64,000 nucleotides of DNA, from assembly GCF_900109775.1 (NCBI RefSeq), contig NZ_FOAX01000003.1, forward strand, positions 558,001 to 622,000, written 5' to 3'. This document shows, piece by piece, positions 9,817-19,451 of this stretch; the first letter of the stretch is position 1; each line of letters begins with the position of its first letter. A program made the position numbers and the translations under genes. Under the pieces are notes generated by a model. It made no database searches. It saw only the letters and a list, made by a program, of their open reading frames with translations, and was not told the origin of the DNA. This stretch comes from Pseudoxanthomonas sp. GM95 (GTDB lineage Bacteria > Pseudomonadota > Gammaproteobacteria > Xanthomonadales > Xanthomonadaceae).

Positions 9817-10707
9817 ATGAATGCCATGCCGCGCCGCGTCGAGCACCAGCTCACCGACAAGGGCCAGGTGCCGGTCTATACGACCGCCGTCGTGAGCCAG
9901 CCCTGGGACGCCTATATCGATGCCGACCATGCCACCTGGGGCGCGCTGTTCGAACGCCAACGCGCGCTGCTAGTGGGCCGCGCCTGCGATGAATTCCTGG
10001 CTGCGCAGGATGCGATGGGGATGATGTCGGACCAGATCCCACGCTTCGATGACCTCAACGTGGTGCTGGGCGCGGCCACCGGCTGGCAGCTGGTCGGCGT
10101 GGAAGGCCTGCTGCCGGAGCTGACCTTCTTCGAGCATCTGGCCAACAAGCGTTTCCCGGTGACCTGGTGGATCCGCCGCCCGGACCAGATCGACTACATC
10201 GCCGAGCCGGACCTGTTCCACGACCTGTTCGGCCACGTGCCGCTACTGATGAATCCACGCTTCGCCGACTACATGCAGGCTTACGGCCGCGGCGGCGTGA
10301 AGGCACACGGCATCGGCCCCGAGGCGCTGGTCAACCTGACGCGCCTGTACTGGTACACGGTGGAGTTCGGCCTGATCGACACGCCCGACGGCCTGCGCAT
10401 CTACGGCAGCGGCATCGTCTCGTCCAAGGGCGAATCGCTGTACGCGCTGGAGTCCGACGCACCCAACCGGATCGGCTTCGACCTGATGCGTGTCATGCGC
10501 ACCCGCTACCGCATCGACGACTACCAGAAGACCTACTTCGTCATCGACAGCTTTGACCAGCTGATCGACGCCACCGCGCCGGACTTCACGCCGCTCTATG
10601 CACAGCTGGAACGTGCCGATGCGCTGCCTGCCGGACGCGTGCAGGAACGCGACCGCGTATTCCATCGCGGCACCGGCGAAGGCTGGGCCGAAGGTGGGGA
10701 TGTGTAA
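9817..10707 (+). CDS. phhA: Phenylalanine 4-monooxygenase (phenylalanine hydroxylase)
   Basis: Converts phenylalanine to tyrosine with O2 and tetrahydropterin, the first step of phenylalanine breakdown. The 296-residue monodomain enzyme has the iron facial triad: His135 and His140 in FHDLFGHVP, and Glu183 in WYTVEFGL. DLNVVLGAATGWQLVGVEG and FVIDSFDQL are further family blocks. The start is the ATG at 9817; another ATG lies three codons downstream and one four codons upstream. It stands alone, divergent from the Lrp gene. An aromatic aminotransferase that could continue the pathway is at 28692-29894, not linked. Confidence 0.95.
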   Translation: MNAMPRRVEHQLTDKGQVPVYTTAVVSQPWDAYIDADHATWGALFERQRALLVGRACDEFLAAQDAMGMMSDQIPRFDDLNVVLGAATGWQLVGVEGLLPELTFFEHLANKRFPVTWWIRRPDQIDYIAEPDLFHDLFGHVPLLMNPRFADYMQAYGRGGVKAHGIGPEALVNLTRLYWYTVEFGLIDTPDGLRIYGSGIVSSKGESLYALESDAPNRIGFDLMRVMRTRYRIDDYQKTYFVIDSFDQLIDATAPDFTPLYAQLERADALPAGRVQERDRVFHRGTGEGWAEGGDV

Positions 10708-10838
10708 CGTCGATCCGCGCGTGCAGAACGGCGCAGACGCATGACGGCGACCGGGCACGCGTGCACCGCGTGTGGACACGACGCGCGCGCAGCGGCGGGT
10801 TAGCATCGCGCCCTGGTTCAATCCTGGGAGGGACACCG

Positions 10839-11831
10839 ATGCGTTGGATGCAGGCCGTTGCGATGATGCTGGCGATGTTCACGACACAGGCGCAGGCCGC
10901 GGATCGGCCGTCGGCCGAGTTGCCGGGCGACATGGCGCATCGCATCGTGTTGTGGCCGGGCAAGACCGCGCCGGGTTCGAACAAGGCTCCGGCGCACACC
11001 ACGCTGACCGATGCCAGCGATGATCCGGCCGTGCTGGATCGCTCGATCATCGGCATCCGCCAGCCGTACATGGTCGTGCATCGGCCCGCGCATCCCAACG
11101 GCACCGCACTGCTGGTCGCGCCGGGCGGTGGCTATGCGCGCATCGTGGTGGACAACGAAGGCAGTTCGCTGGTGCCCGCGTTTGTCGACACCGCCGGGAT
11201 CACGCTGTTCGTGCTGCGCTATCGCCTGCCAGCCGAGGGCCATGTCGAAGCGCGCAATGTGCCGCTGGCCGACGCCCAACGCGCGCTGCGCCTGATCCGC
11301 GCGCATGCCGCCGACTACGGCATCGATCCGGCGCGCGTGGGCGTGATGGGCTTCTCCGCGGGCGGCCATGTCGCGGCCAGCCTGGCGACGCGGTTCGACG
11401 AACCGGTTTACAAGACCATCGACAAGACCGATGCACTCAGCGCGCGGCCGGATTTCGATCTCCTGATCTATCCGGTGATCGACATGGGCATGGAGATCGC
11501 ACACGCCGGCTCGCGCGAGCGCCTGATCGGCGAACACCCCAGCGACCAGTTGATCCACGACTATTCGGCGCAGAACCGCGTCACCGCGCGCACGCCGCCG
11601 ACCTTCCTGCTGGCCACGCAGGATGACGACATCGTGCCGGTCGCCAACACCCTGGTCTTCCACCAGGCGCTGCTCAAGGCCGGGGTGCCGTCCGAGCTGC
11701 ATGTGTTCCCCACCGGCGGCCACGGCTTCGGGGTGCGTCGCATCCAGGGCCAGACCGTGGCGGCGTGGCCGAGGCTGGCCATCGACTGGATCGCTTCGCA
11801 GACCGCGAAAAACGCCACGTCCGCGCCTTGA
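10839..11831 (+). CDS. Secreted alpha/beta hydrolase (acetyl-esterase-like)
   Basis: A 330-residue exported hydrolase. Residues 1 to about 21 form a signal peptide ending QAQA. The fold carries an oxyanion-hole motif (LLVAPGGGYARIVVDNEG), the nucleophile elbow GFSAGGH, the acid in DDDIVP and the His in FPTGGHGFGV. This pattern matches the esterase/lipase group that removes acetyl groups from sugars or xylan, though the substrate cannot be told. The ATG at 10839 follows the strong GGGAGGG site. It appears to be a single gene. Confidence 0.85.
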   Translation: MRWMQAVAMMLAMFTTQAQAADRPSAELPGDMAHRIVLWPGKTAPGSNKAPAHTTLTDASDDPAVLDRSIIGIRQPYMVVHRPAHPNGTALLVAPGGGYARIVVDNEGSSLVPAFVDTAGITLFVLRYRLPAEGHVEARNVPLADAQRALRLIRAHAADYGIDPARVGVMGFSAGGHVAASLATRFDEPVYKTIDKTDALSARPDFDLLIYPVIDMGMEIAHAGSRERLIGEHPSDQLIHDYSAQNRVTARTPPTFLLATQDDDIVPVANTLVFHQALLKAGVPSELHVFPTGGHGFGVRRIQGQTVAAWPRLAIDWIASQTAKNATSAP

Positions 11832-11948
11832 ACCCATTGCTCGCGCGCGGCTGCGCACAGCGGCGACGTTAGACTGCACGCCCGCGCCGGGTCACGACAC
11901 GCATTGCGCTCATCGCCCGGCCTTCCCGCGTTGAAAGGTCATTGCATC

Positions 11949-12605
11949 GTGCGCTCGCCTGCTTCCTATGCCGCCTTCCTGTTCGACATGGATGGCACCC
12001 TGCTGACCTCGATCACCGCCGCTGAGCGCGTGTGGACGCGCTGGGCGCTGCGCCACGGGCTGGATCCAGTCAGCTTCGTCCCGACCATCCACGGTGCGCG
12101 CGTGCAGGACACGATCCGGCGCCTGGCGTTGCCGGACCTCGATATCGAAGCCGAGGCCGCCGGCATCACCCGCGATGAGATTGCCGATGTCGAAGGCGTC
12201 GCGCCGATCGATGGCGCGATCGCCTTCCTCGCCACGCTGCCAGCGCAGCGCTGGGCGGTGGTGACCTCCGCGCCGCGCGCGCTCGCATTGCGGCGCATGG
12301 AAGCGGCCGGCCTGCCGCTGCCCGCGGTGCTGATCACCGCCGAGGACGTGGCGCGCGGCAAGCCCGATCCGTCCGGCTATCGCATGGCCGCGCAGCGCCT
12401 GGGCGTGCAGGCGCAGGACTGCCTGGTCTTCGAAGATGCCGTGGCCGGGATCGGCGCGGGCGAGGCCGCAGGTGCCGACCTGCTGGTCATCACCGCCACG
12501 CACCGTTATCCGCTGGAGACAGACCATCCACGTGCGCAGAACTTCCTGGGCCTGCACGTGCGCGAAGCCGGCAAGGGCCTGGAACTGGCGTCCCCGGACG
12601 CCTGA
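11949..12605 (+). CDS. HAD-superfamily phosphatase (beta-phosphoglucomutase-like subfamily IA)
   Basis: A 218-residue HAD hydrolase. Motif I is FLFDMDGTLL (nucleophile and acid/base Asp pair, residues about 12-14), motif II is the Thr-Ser of WAVVTSAPRALALRR, motif III is RGKPDPSGY, and motif IV is LVFEDAVAGIGAG. A helical cap domain sits between motifs I and II, as in sugar-phosphate and glycerol-phosphate phosphatases. Start is GTG at 11949, placed by family alignment, since the ATG farther upstream adds an unlikely extension. The substrate is unknown. Confidence 0.87.
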   Translation: MRSPASYAAFLFDMDGTLLTSITAAERVWTRWALRHGLDPVSFVPTIHGARVQDTIRRLALPDLDIEAEAAGITRDEIADVEGVAPIDGAIAFLATLPAQRWAVVTSAPRALALRRMEAAGLPLPAVLITAEDVARGKPDPSGYRMAAQRLGVQAQDCLVFEDAVAGIGAGEAAGADLLVITATHRYPLETDHPRAQNFLGLHVREAGKGLELASPDA

Positions 12606-12746
12606 AACCGCGCCAGATCAAGGCGCTAAGCGCGGCCGGCCATCAGCCCCAAGCCCCCTAACCCTGCGTTCACGTGGCTGACCGGAGGATCGCGCTAACC
12701 CCGTTCGCCTTGGCGGATGACAGGGGCCCACGATGGAAACGACGCG

Positions 12747-13058
12747 ATGCGCCCAAGTGCCGATGAGCTGTTCGACGAACTCACTCAGCTTGACCTGACC
12801 TTGAACGCGATTGCTGCCCAGCCCGGCAGCGCCGATCTGTCCCTGCAGCAGTCGCTGCAACGCCATCTGCGCAGCCTCCGCATCTTCCTGGATATCGACG
12901 CCGCACAGGTGCTGCACGACCTGGCCGACGCGGCGCAGCGCGTCTTGGAAGCAGGCGACGACACGATGGTTGCATCAGCGATGCGCGACCTGGAACGCAT
13001 GCGCGCCTTGCTGGACGCGATGTTCCGTCGCCAGGTCGCACAGGCCAGCGCGGCCTGA
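12747..13058 (+). CDS. Small helical protein of unknown function
   Basis: A 103-residue, all-helical protein with heptad-like Leu/Ile spacing (ELFDELTQLDLTLNAIA, LQRHLRSLRIFLDIDAAQVL). I do not recognise a family. The start may be the ATG at 12747, with GGAA nine bases ahead, or an in-frame ATG at 12717. It has normal codon-position GC bias, which makes it more likely real than a chance ORF. A REP-like repeat follows. Confidence 0.6.
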   Translation: MRPSADELFDELTQLDLTLNAIAAQPGSADLSLQQSLQRHLRSLRIFLDIDAAQVLHDLADAAQRVLEAGDDTMVASAMRDLERMRALLDAMFRRQVAQASAA

Positions 13059-13082
13059 TCGCAAGCGCCATCTAGCCGACAC

Positions 13083-13173
13083 CTGTGGGAGGCCACTCTA
13101 CGTGGCCTAGGGCCATTAGCGGCGATAGGGCTTTCGCATTACAGCCCCTTCGCCGCTAAAGCGGCTCCCACAG
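13083..13173. repeat. Dispersed palindromic repeat (REP-like), copy 2
   Basis: The element begins CTGTGGGAGG and ends GGCTCCCACAG, with inner hairpins GGCCACTCTACGTGGCC and a spaced pair TTAGCGGCGA / TCGCCGCTAA. Same family as 890-965 and 45083-45154. It sits in the convergent gap between the small helical protein and the sigma-54 activator. Confidence 0.75.
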
Positions 13174-13185
13174 TGTGTGATTCAA

Positions 13186-15114
13186 TCAATCGTGCGCGCC
13201 GCCGTGCACGTCTTCGCCGAGCCGGCGATACAGGGTGCTGCGGCTGATCCCAAGCTTGCGCGCGGCCTTGGTGACGTTGCCCTCGCAGTCGGCCAACGCC
13301 TGGCGCATCGCCGCTTCGGCGAGCGCGTCCAAACCGGTGCCGTGTTGCATCATCGCGTTTGCCGCCAGTGGCGAAGCCATCACCGGGCGTACGTCGTGCA
13401 GATAGGACGGCAGCAGTTCCGCACCGATCATCGCGTCGGGTTCGCTCAGGGCCACCAGCGTGCGCAGGCAGGCGGTGAGCTGGCGCAGGTTGCCGGGCCA
13501 GCGATACGCGGCCAGCTGCGCCTGCGCCTCGTCCGTCAGTCGACGGCCCTGGCCAAGCCGCTGCCACAGCGCGCGCACCAGCGCCGCGCGATCGCTGTTG
13601 GCGCTGAGCGGCGCGATACGCACGGTATGGTGCGCGATGCGGTAATACAGGTCGGGACGGAAACGGCCTTCGCCCATCGCCTGCTCCATCTCGCGGTGGG
13701 TGGCACAGACCAGGGCGAAGTCGAGCTTGATTGGCTTGCCGCCGCCCAGCGGTGACAGCTCGCGCTCCTGCAGCACGCGCAGCAGGCGCGGCTGCAGGGC
13801 CAGCGGCATGTCGCCGATTTCGTCGAGGAACAGCACGCCGCCATCGGCCTGGCGCAGCAAGCCCGGATTGCCGTTCTTGCGCGCACCGGTGAACGCGCCA
13901 TCCTCGTAGCCGAACAGCTCGGCTTCGATCAGGCCTTCGGGCAACGCGGCGCAGTTGACCGCAACGAACGGCTTGCCCGCGCGTGCGCAGCGGCGATGCA
14001 GTTCACGCGCGAACACTTCCTTGCCGGTGCCGGTCTCGCCCTGCACCAGCACCGGCAGGCCGGCATCCAGCACGCGACAGGCGCGGGTCAGTTCGGCTTC
14101 CTGGACGACATCAAACAGCGGTGCATCGGCCGGCTGCGGGGTGATCGCGGCCGACACAGTGATCGGCGGGCGCGCGGCTGGACGCTTGGGCCGTGCTTCG
14201 CCCTCGTCCACGCGGCCGTACAGCGCGCGGCCCTGGCGATCGAGCAGCACGCCATCGTCGCGCAGCTTGCCCAGCGCATCCTCGAACAGCGCCGTGTACG
14301 ACGCGCGGCCCAGTTCGCCACGCTCCAGTCCGAACAACTGCAGGCCCGCCTGGTTGGCGGCCACCAGGCGCCCGTTGCGGAACGCCAGCAGGCCTTCGCG
14401 CGCGGTGCCCAGCAGCGCGGGATCGCGATGCAGGCGCAGCAGCTCGGTATCGGGAATGCCGTCGTCGAAGTAGCGATGCTCGATGTTGGCCACCGCCAGC
14501 CGCGCCAGGCCCAGCGCGTGCATGTGCTGCACCTTGGAGTCGCCGGAGATATCCAGCACGCCCACCTGCAAGCCATACGGGTCGTAGATCGGCGAGGCCG
14601 AACAGCTGAGGATGCCATGTGGAGTGAGGTAGTGCTCGCCGCCGTGGACCACGACCGAGCGGCCTTCGACGATCGCGGTGCCGATGGCGTTGGTGCCCAC
14701 CTGCGCCTCGTTCCAGCAGGCGCCGGGCATCAGCGCGACGCGGCCGGCACGGTCAAGGAAGCTGGCGCTGCCTTCGGCGTCGAGGATCCAGCCGTCCTCG
14801 TCGGTGAGGATCACGATGCTGCCGGTGGCTGCCGCGTCGGAAGACAGCAACTCCAGTTCGGCACGCGCCAGGCGCCAGAGTTTTTCGTGGCGCTCGCGCA
14901 TTTCCTTCAGGCGGAAGGCGGGCACTGGTTCGATCTGCGGCGCTTCCTCGGCGGTCAGCCCCAGGCGCTGGCAGCGCACCCAGGACCGCAGGATGGTGTC
15001 GGGCACCTTGCCGACCGGTGCACCGCCGTGCTCGAAAAACGCACGCCGGGCCTGGCCCAGATGTCGGTCCGACTGGGATTGCTGCTGTGCCACGGTCCCC
15101 TCCAGGTGTCGCAT
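13186..15114 (-). CDS. AcoR-type sigma-54-dependent transcriptional activator
   Basis: A 642-residue enhancer-binding protein. An N-terminal GAF-type sensory region (about 60-200) with [16 protein letters not shown] is the AcoR-like signature. A PAS-like segment follows, then a sigma-54 AAA+ domain with Walker A GETGTGKE, the sigma-54 contact loop [12 protein letters not shown] and Walker [14 protein letters not shown] Fis-type HTH ([20 protein letters not shown]) closes the protein. AcoR-family activators respond to small alcohol or aldehyde-related signals. It is divergent from the aldehyde dehydrogenase gene, whose upstream region has a sigma-54 promoter. A perfect inverted repeat overlaps its own start codon, suggesting autoregulation. 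Confidence 0.92.
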   Translation of the reverse strand: MRHLEGTVAQQQSQSDRHLGQARRAFFEHGGAPVGKVPDTILRSWVRCQRLGLTAEEAPQIEPVPAFRLKEMRERHEKLWRLARAELELLSSDAAATGSIVILTDEDGWILDAEGSASFLDRAGRVALMPGACWNEAQVGTNAIGTAIVEGRSVVVHGGEHYLTPHGILSCSASPIYDPYGLQVGVLDISGDSKVQHMHALGLARLAVANIEHRYFDDGIPDTELLRLHRDPALLGTAREGLLAFRNGRLVAANQAGLQLFGLERGELGRASYTALFEDALGKLRDDGVLLDRQGRALYGRVDEGEARPKRPAARPPITVSAAITPQPADAPLFDVVQEAELTRACRVLDAGLPVLVQGETGTGKEVFARELHRRCARAGKPFVAVNCAALPEGLIEAELFGYEDGAFTGARKNGNPGLLRQADGGVLFLDEIGDMPLALQPRLLRVLQERELSPLGGGKPIKLDFALVCATHREMEQAMGEGRFRPDLYYRIAHHTVRIAPLSANSDRAALVRALWQRLGQGRRLTDEAQAQLAAYRWPGNLRQLTACLRTLVALSEPDAMIGAELLPSYLHDVRPVMASPLAANAMMQHGTGLDALAEAAMRQALADCEGNVTKAARKLGISRSTLYRRLGEDVHGGAHD

Positions 15115-15125
15115 TTTGCGACACC
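15105..15125. promoter_or_regulatory. Palindromic operator/upstream activator site
   Basis: Perfect inverted repeat GGTGTCGC-ATTTT-GCGACACC. It covers the start codon of the activator gene and lies 140 bases upstream of the sigma-54 promoter of the aldehyde dehydrogenase gene. That is a normal distance for an enhancer-binding protein site and also fits self-repression. Binding by the AcoR-type protein is inferred. Confidence 0.65.
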
Positions 15126-15264
15126 GCAACAGTGCGCTGTCCCAATAAACACCACAGCTTGGGGCGCTTCGCAACGGGGAGCTGTGATGCGCCGCAACAG
15201 CTTTTCATCGCGCGTCTTGGAAACACATGGTTCGAGTGCGTGACGCGGCGCAGCACCGGTTTTT

Positions 15265-15280
15265 TGGCATCGGCCTTGCG
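15265..15280 (+). promoter_or_regulatory. Sigma-54 (-24/-12) promoter
   Basis: TGGCATCGGCCTTGCG matches the consensus TGGCACG-N4-TTGCA, with the invariant GG and GC at the right ten-base spacing. It lies 55 bases before the ATG of the aldehyde dehydrogenase gene and next to a divergent sigma-54 activator gene, so the match is unlikely to be chance. Confidence 0.8.
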
Positions 15281-15334
15281 CACTCCACCGCACCCGAAAC
15301 GGGCACCACATCACCCCGCACCAGGAGCTTTCCG

Positions 15335-16864
<1,530 letters not shown>

Positions 16865-16924
16865 CCGGGCGGCTGGATCGCATCGCACCTCCCCGCGTCG
16901 GGATGTGATCCAGGGCTGTGATGG

Positions 16925-16946
16925 GGTGACCTGGCGACAGGTCACC
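16925..16946. promoter_or_regulatory. Hairpin with GGCGAC loop between aldehyde dehydrogenase and TonB receptor genes
   Basis: Perfect 8-base stem (GGTGACCT/AGGTCACC) with loop GGCGAC. No T-tract follows, so it may be an operator or an mRNA structure more than a terminator. A second hairpin with the same loop and closing bases, CTGGCGACAG, is at 22422-22445. Confidence 0.55.
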
Positions 16947-16985
16947 TCAGCGCGGCTTCCCCGCACCGCTGTCAAGGAGCTCCAC

Positions 16986-19406
16986 ATGGCCGTCCGCAAT
17001 GACGACCAGCGCACAGGCTGCGCCGGTCCCATGGATGTGATCGCGCAGAACGCGCGCGTTGTTTCCCCTTCTTTTCAACATGGCAGGCTGTCGCGGCGCG
17101 CACTGTTCAGCGCGCTGGCGCTGGCCTTGCTGGGAGAGAGCACCCTCGCCATGCCCGCGCTGGCCGCCGACGTTGCAGTTCCAGGCATCACCACCCTGCC
17201 CACGCTGGACGTGGTCGGTGTGAGTCCGTCTGGCGATGCGACGCTGGCGGCGGACAAATCGCCGTATCCGGTGCGCGGGCTGGATGCGGACCAGCTCGAT
17301 CGCATGCGCTCGGTCGATCTGACCGCGGCGATGGACCGTTCGGTCCCGGGCATCACCTTGAACAGCGTGCAGGGCAATCCGCTGCAGCCGGACGTGCAGT
17401 TCCGCGGCTTCACCGGCTCGCCGTTGCTGGGCATCGCCCAGGGCATTGCGGTCTATCAGGACGGCGTGCGCGTCAACGAGATCTTCGGCGACACGGTTAA
17501 TTGGGACCTGCTGCCGCAGCAGGGCATCGACCGGCTGGATGTGGTCACCGGCGCCAACCCGGTGTTCGGCTTGAACACGCTGGGCGGGGCGATCGTGCTG
17601 CGCTCCAAGAATGGTTTCGACGATCAGGGCACGCAGCTGTCGTACGAAGGCGGCTCGTTCGGCCGCGAGGTGGCCAGCGTTGAATCCGGCGGCAACAACG
17701 GCGCGTGGGGCTACTACGTGCTGGCCGACAATCTCTACGAGCAGGGTTGGCGCGATCTGTCGCCCAGCCATGCACGGCACTACTTCGCCAACGTGGGCTG
17801 GCACGGCGAACGTGCCACGCTGGACCTGTCGCTGGCCAAGGCCAAGACCGATTTGACCGGCAATGGCGCGCAGTCGATCGAGCAGCTGCAACGCGACCGG
17901 GAGAGCATCTTCACCGCGCCCGATGAAACCGCCAACGACCTGACCCAGGCTACACTGCGCGGCAGCTTCCACTTCAACGACGACACCGTGCTGAGCGCGA
18001 TGGTCTACGACCGCAAGGTCGATACGCGCAGCTTCAACGGAGACGGCAGCGAAGCAGAGGAATGCGAGGCCGACGACGACATCCTGTGCGAGGAGGAAGA
18101 CGACGAGGGCAACCAGGAAGTCGTCACCGACCAGAACGGCAACCCGATCTCGTCCGAATACGACGCGGTCAACAACATCGGCAAGCGCCGCCAGCGCGCG
18201 CACGGCGGCAACGTGCAGCTGGTGTTCTCGCAGGACCTGGCCGGGCATGAGAACCAGCTGGTGGTGGGCGGCGATTTCCTCAGTGGCAACGTGCGCTACG
18301 CCAGCATCGTCGCGCCGGCCGTGCTGCTGGAGGACCGCAGCACCTCGCGCGATTCCGGGCTGGAAATCCCCGAGGACGCGCTGGATGTCTATGCCAGCAC
18401 GCGCACCTACGCGTGGTACGCCACCGACACCTTCAACGTCACCGATGCGCTCGCGCTGACGGTCTCGGCCCGCTACAACGAAACCCGCACGCGCATCGCC
18501 GACCAGTCCGGCGAGAACCCGGACCTCAACGGCAACCATGTGTTCTCGCGGCTCAACCCGGCCGCCGGCCTGGCCTGGAAGGTCAACGACGCGCTCACCG
18601 CCTATGGCAGCTACAGCGAATCCACCCGTGCCCCCACGCCGGTGGAGCTGACCTGCTCGGACGAGGACGCGCCGTGCAAGCTGCCCAACCAGTTCATCTC
18701 CGATCCGCCGCTCAACCAGGTGGTGGCCAAGAGCTGGGAAGCCGGCCTGCGTGGCAAGCACGGCGATGCGCTGCGCTGGCAGGCGGGCGTGTTCCGCACC
18801 ACCAGCCATGACGACATCCTGTTCCAGACCACCGGCGGCACCACCTCGAACGAAGGCTTCTTCGCCAACGTCGGCGACACCCGCCGCCAGGGCCTGGAGC
18901 TGTCGGCGCAGGGCAGCGCGCGCGCCGGCGTGGTGGAGTGGTCGGCCAGCTATGTGTGGCTGGACGCGACCTATCAGGATGGCTTCCAGGAAAACGCGGC
19001 CAACAACCCCACCGCCGATGACGATGGGCTGATCACCGTCCAGCGCGGCGACCGCATCCCGGGCCTGCCGCGTCATCAGTTGAAGGCCGCGGTGGACGTG
19101 GCGCTGACGCCGACCCTGCGCGTGGGCCTCAACGCGCAGTACCGCAGCAGCCAGTACCTGCGCGGCGACGAATCCAACGACCTGCCGCAGATCGCCGGCT
19201 ACGCGCTGTTCGGCCTGCAGGCCACGTGGGATGTCACCCCGCGCCTGCAGCTGAGCGCACGCATCGAAAACCTCACCGACAAGCGCTACGCCAGCTTCGG
19301 CACGTTGGGCGAGCCGGATGAAATCTTCCCCGGGGATTCCGATCCCCGGTTCCTGGGGCCGGGGGCCCCGCGCGGTGGCTGGGTCGGGGCCCGCTACCGC
19401 TTCTAG
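16986..19406 (+). CDS. TonB-dependent outer-membrane receptor with acidic Cys loop, linked to PQQ dehydrogenase
   Basis: An 806-residue receptor. A signal peptide lies at about residues 33-62 after a long N-terminal stretch (RRALFSALALALLGE ... ALA). The plug follows (about 65-230), with VQFRGFTGSPLLGIAQGIAVY and GANPVFGLNTLGGAIVLRSK, then the beta-barrel, which ends in Phe (GARYRF). Residues 356-378 form an insertion with 14 Asp/Glu in 23 residues, containing Cys360 and Cys368. A second acidic Cys pair (LTCSDEDAPCKLP) comes later. Start at 16986 has AAGGAG six bases ahead. It is 45 bases before the PQQ dehydrogenase gene. Import of a metal, perhaps a lanthanide, is inference from loop and context. 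Confidence 0.9.
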   Translation: MAVRNDDQRTGCAGPMDVIAQNARVVSPSFQHGRLSRRALFSALALALLGESTLAMPALAADVAVPGITTLPTLDVVGVSPSGDATLAADKSPYPVRGLDADQLDRMRSVDLTAAMDRSVPGITLNSVQGNPLQPDVQFRGFTGSPLLGIAQGIAVYQDGVRVNEIFGDTVNWDLLPQQGIDRLDVVTGANPVFGLNTLGGAIVLRSKNGFDDQGTQLSYEGGSFGREVASVESGGNNGAWGYYVLADNLYEQGWRDLSPSHARHYFANVGWHGERATLDLSLAKAKTDLTGNGAQSIEQLQRDRESIFTAPDETANDLTQATLRGSFHFNDDTVLSAMVYDRKVDTRSFNGDGSEAEECEADDDILCEEEDDEGNQEVVTDQNGNPISSEYDAVNNIGKRRQRAHGGNVQLVFSQDLAGHENQLVVGGDFLSGNVRYASIVAPAVLLEDRSTSRDSGLEIPEDALDVYASTRTYAWYATDTFNVTDALALTVSARYNETRTRIADQSGENPDLNGNHVFSRLNPAAGLAWKVNDALTAYGSYSESTRAPTPVELTCSDEDAPCKLPNQFISDPPLNQVVAKSWEAGLRGKHGDALRWQAGVFRTTSHDDILFQTTGGTTSNEGFFANVGDTRRQGLELSAQGSARAGVVEWSASYVWLDATYQDGFQENAANNPTADDDGLITVQRGDRIPGLPRHQLKAAVDVALTPTLRVGLNAQYRSSQYLRGDESNDLPQIAGYALFGLQATWDVTPRLQLSARIENLTDKRYASFGTLGEPDEIFPGDSDPRFLGPGAPRGGWVGARYRF

Positions 19407-19451
19407 AAACCCAGCATCCCCAAGGCAACCCAATACCCAGGAGAGCAACAC

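Noticed and set aside
13083..13173. Terminator between the small helical protein and the activator gene
   Set aside because: The structure is better explained as a copy of the dispersed repeat. It has no T-tract.
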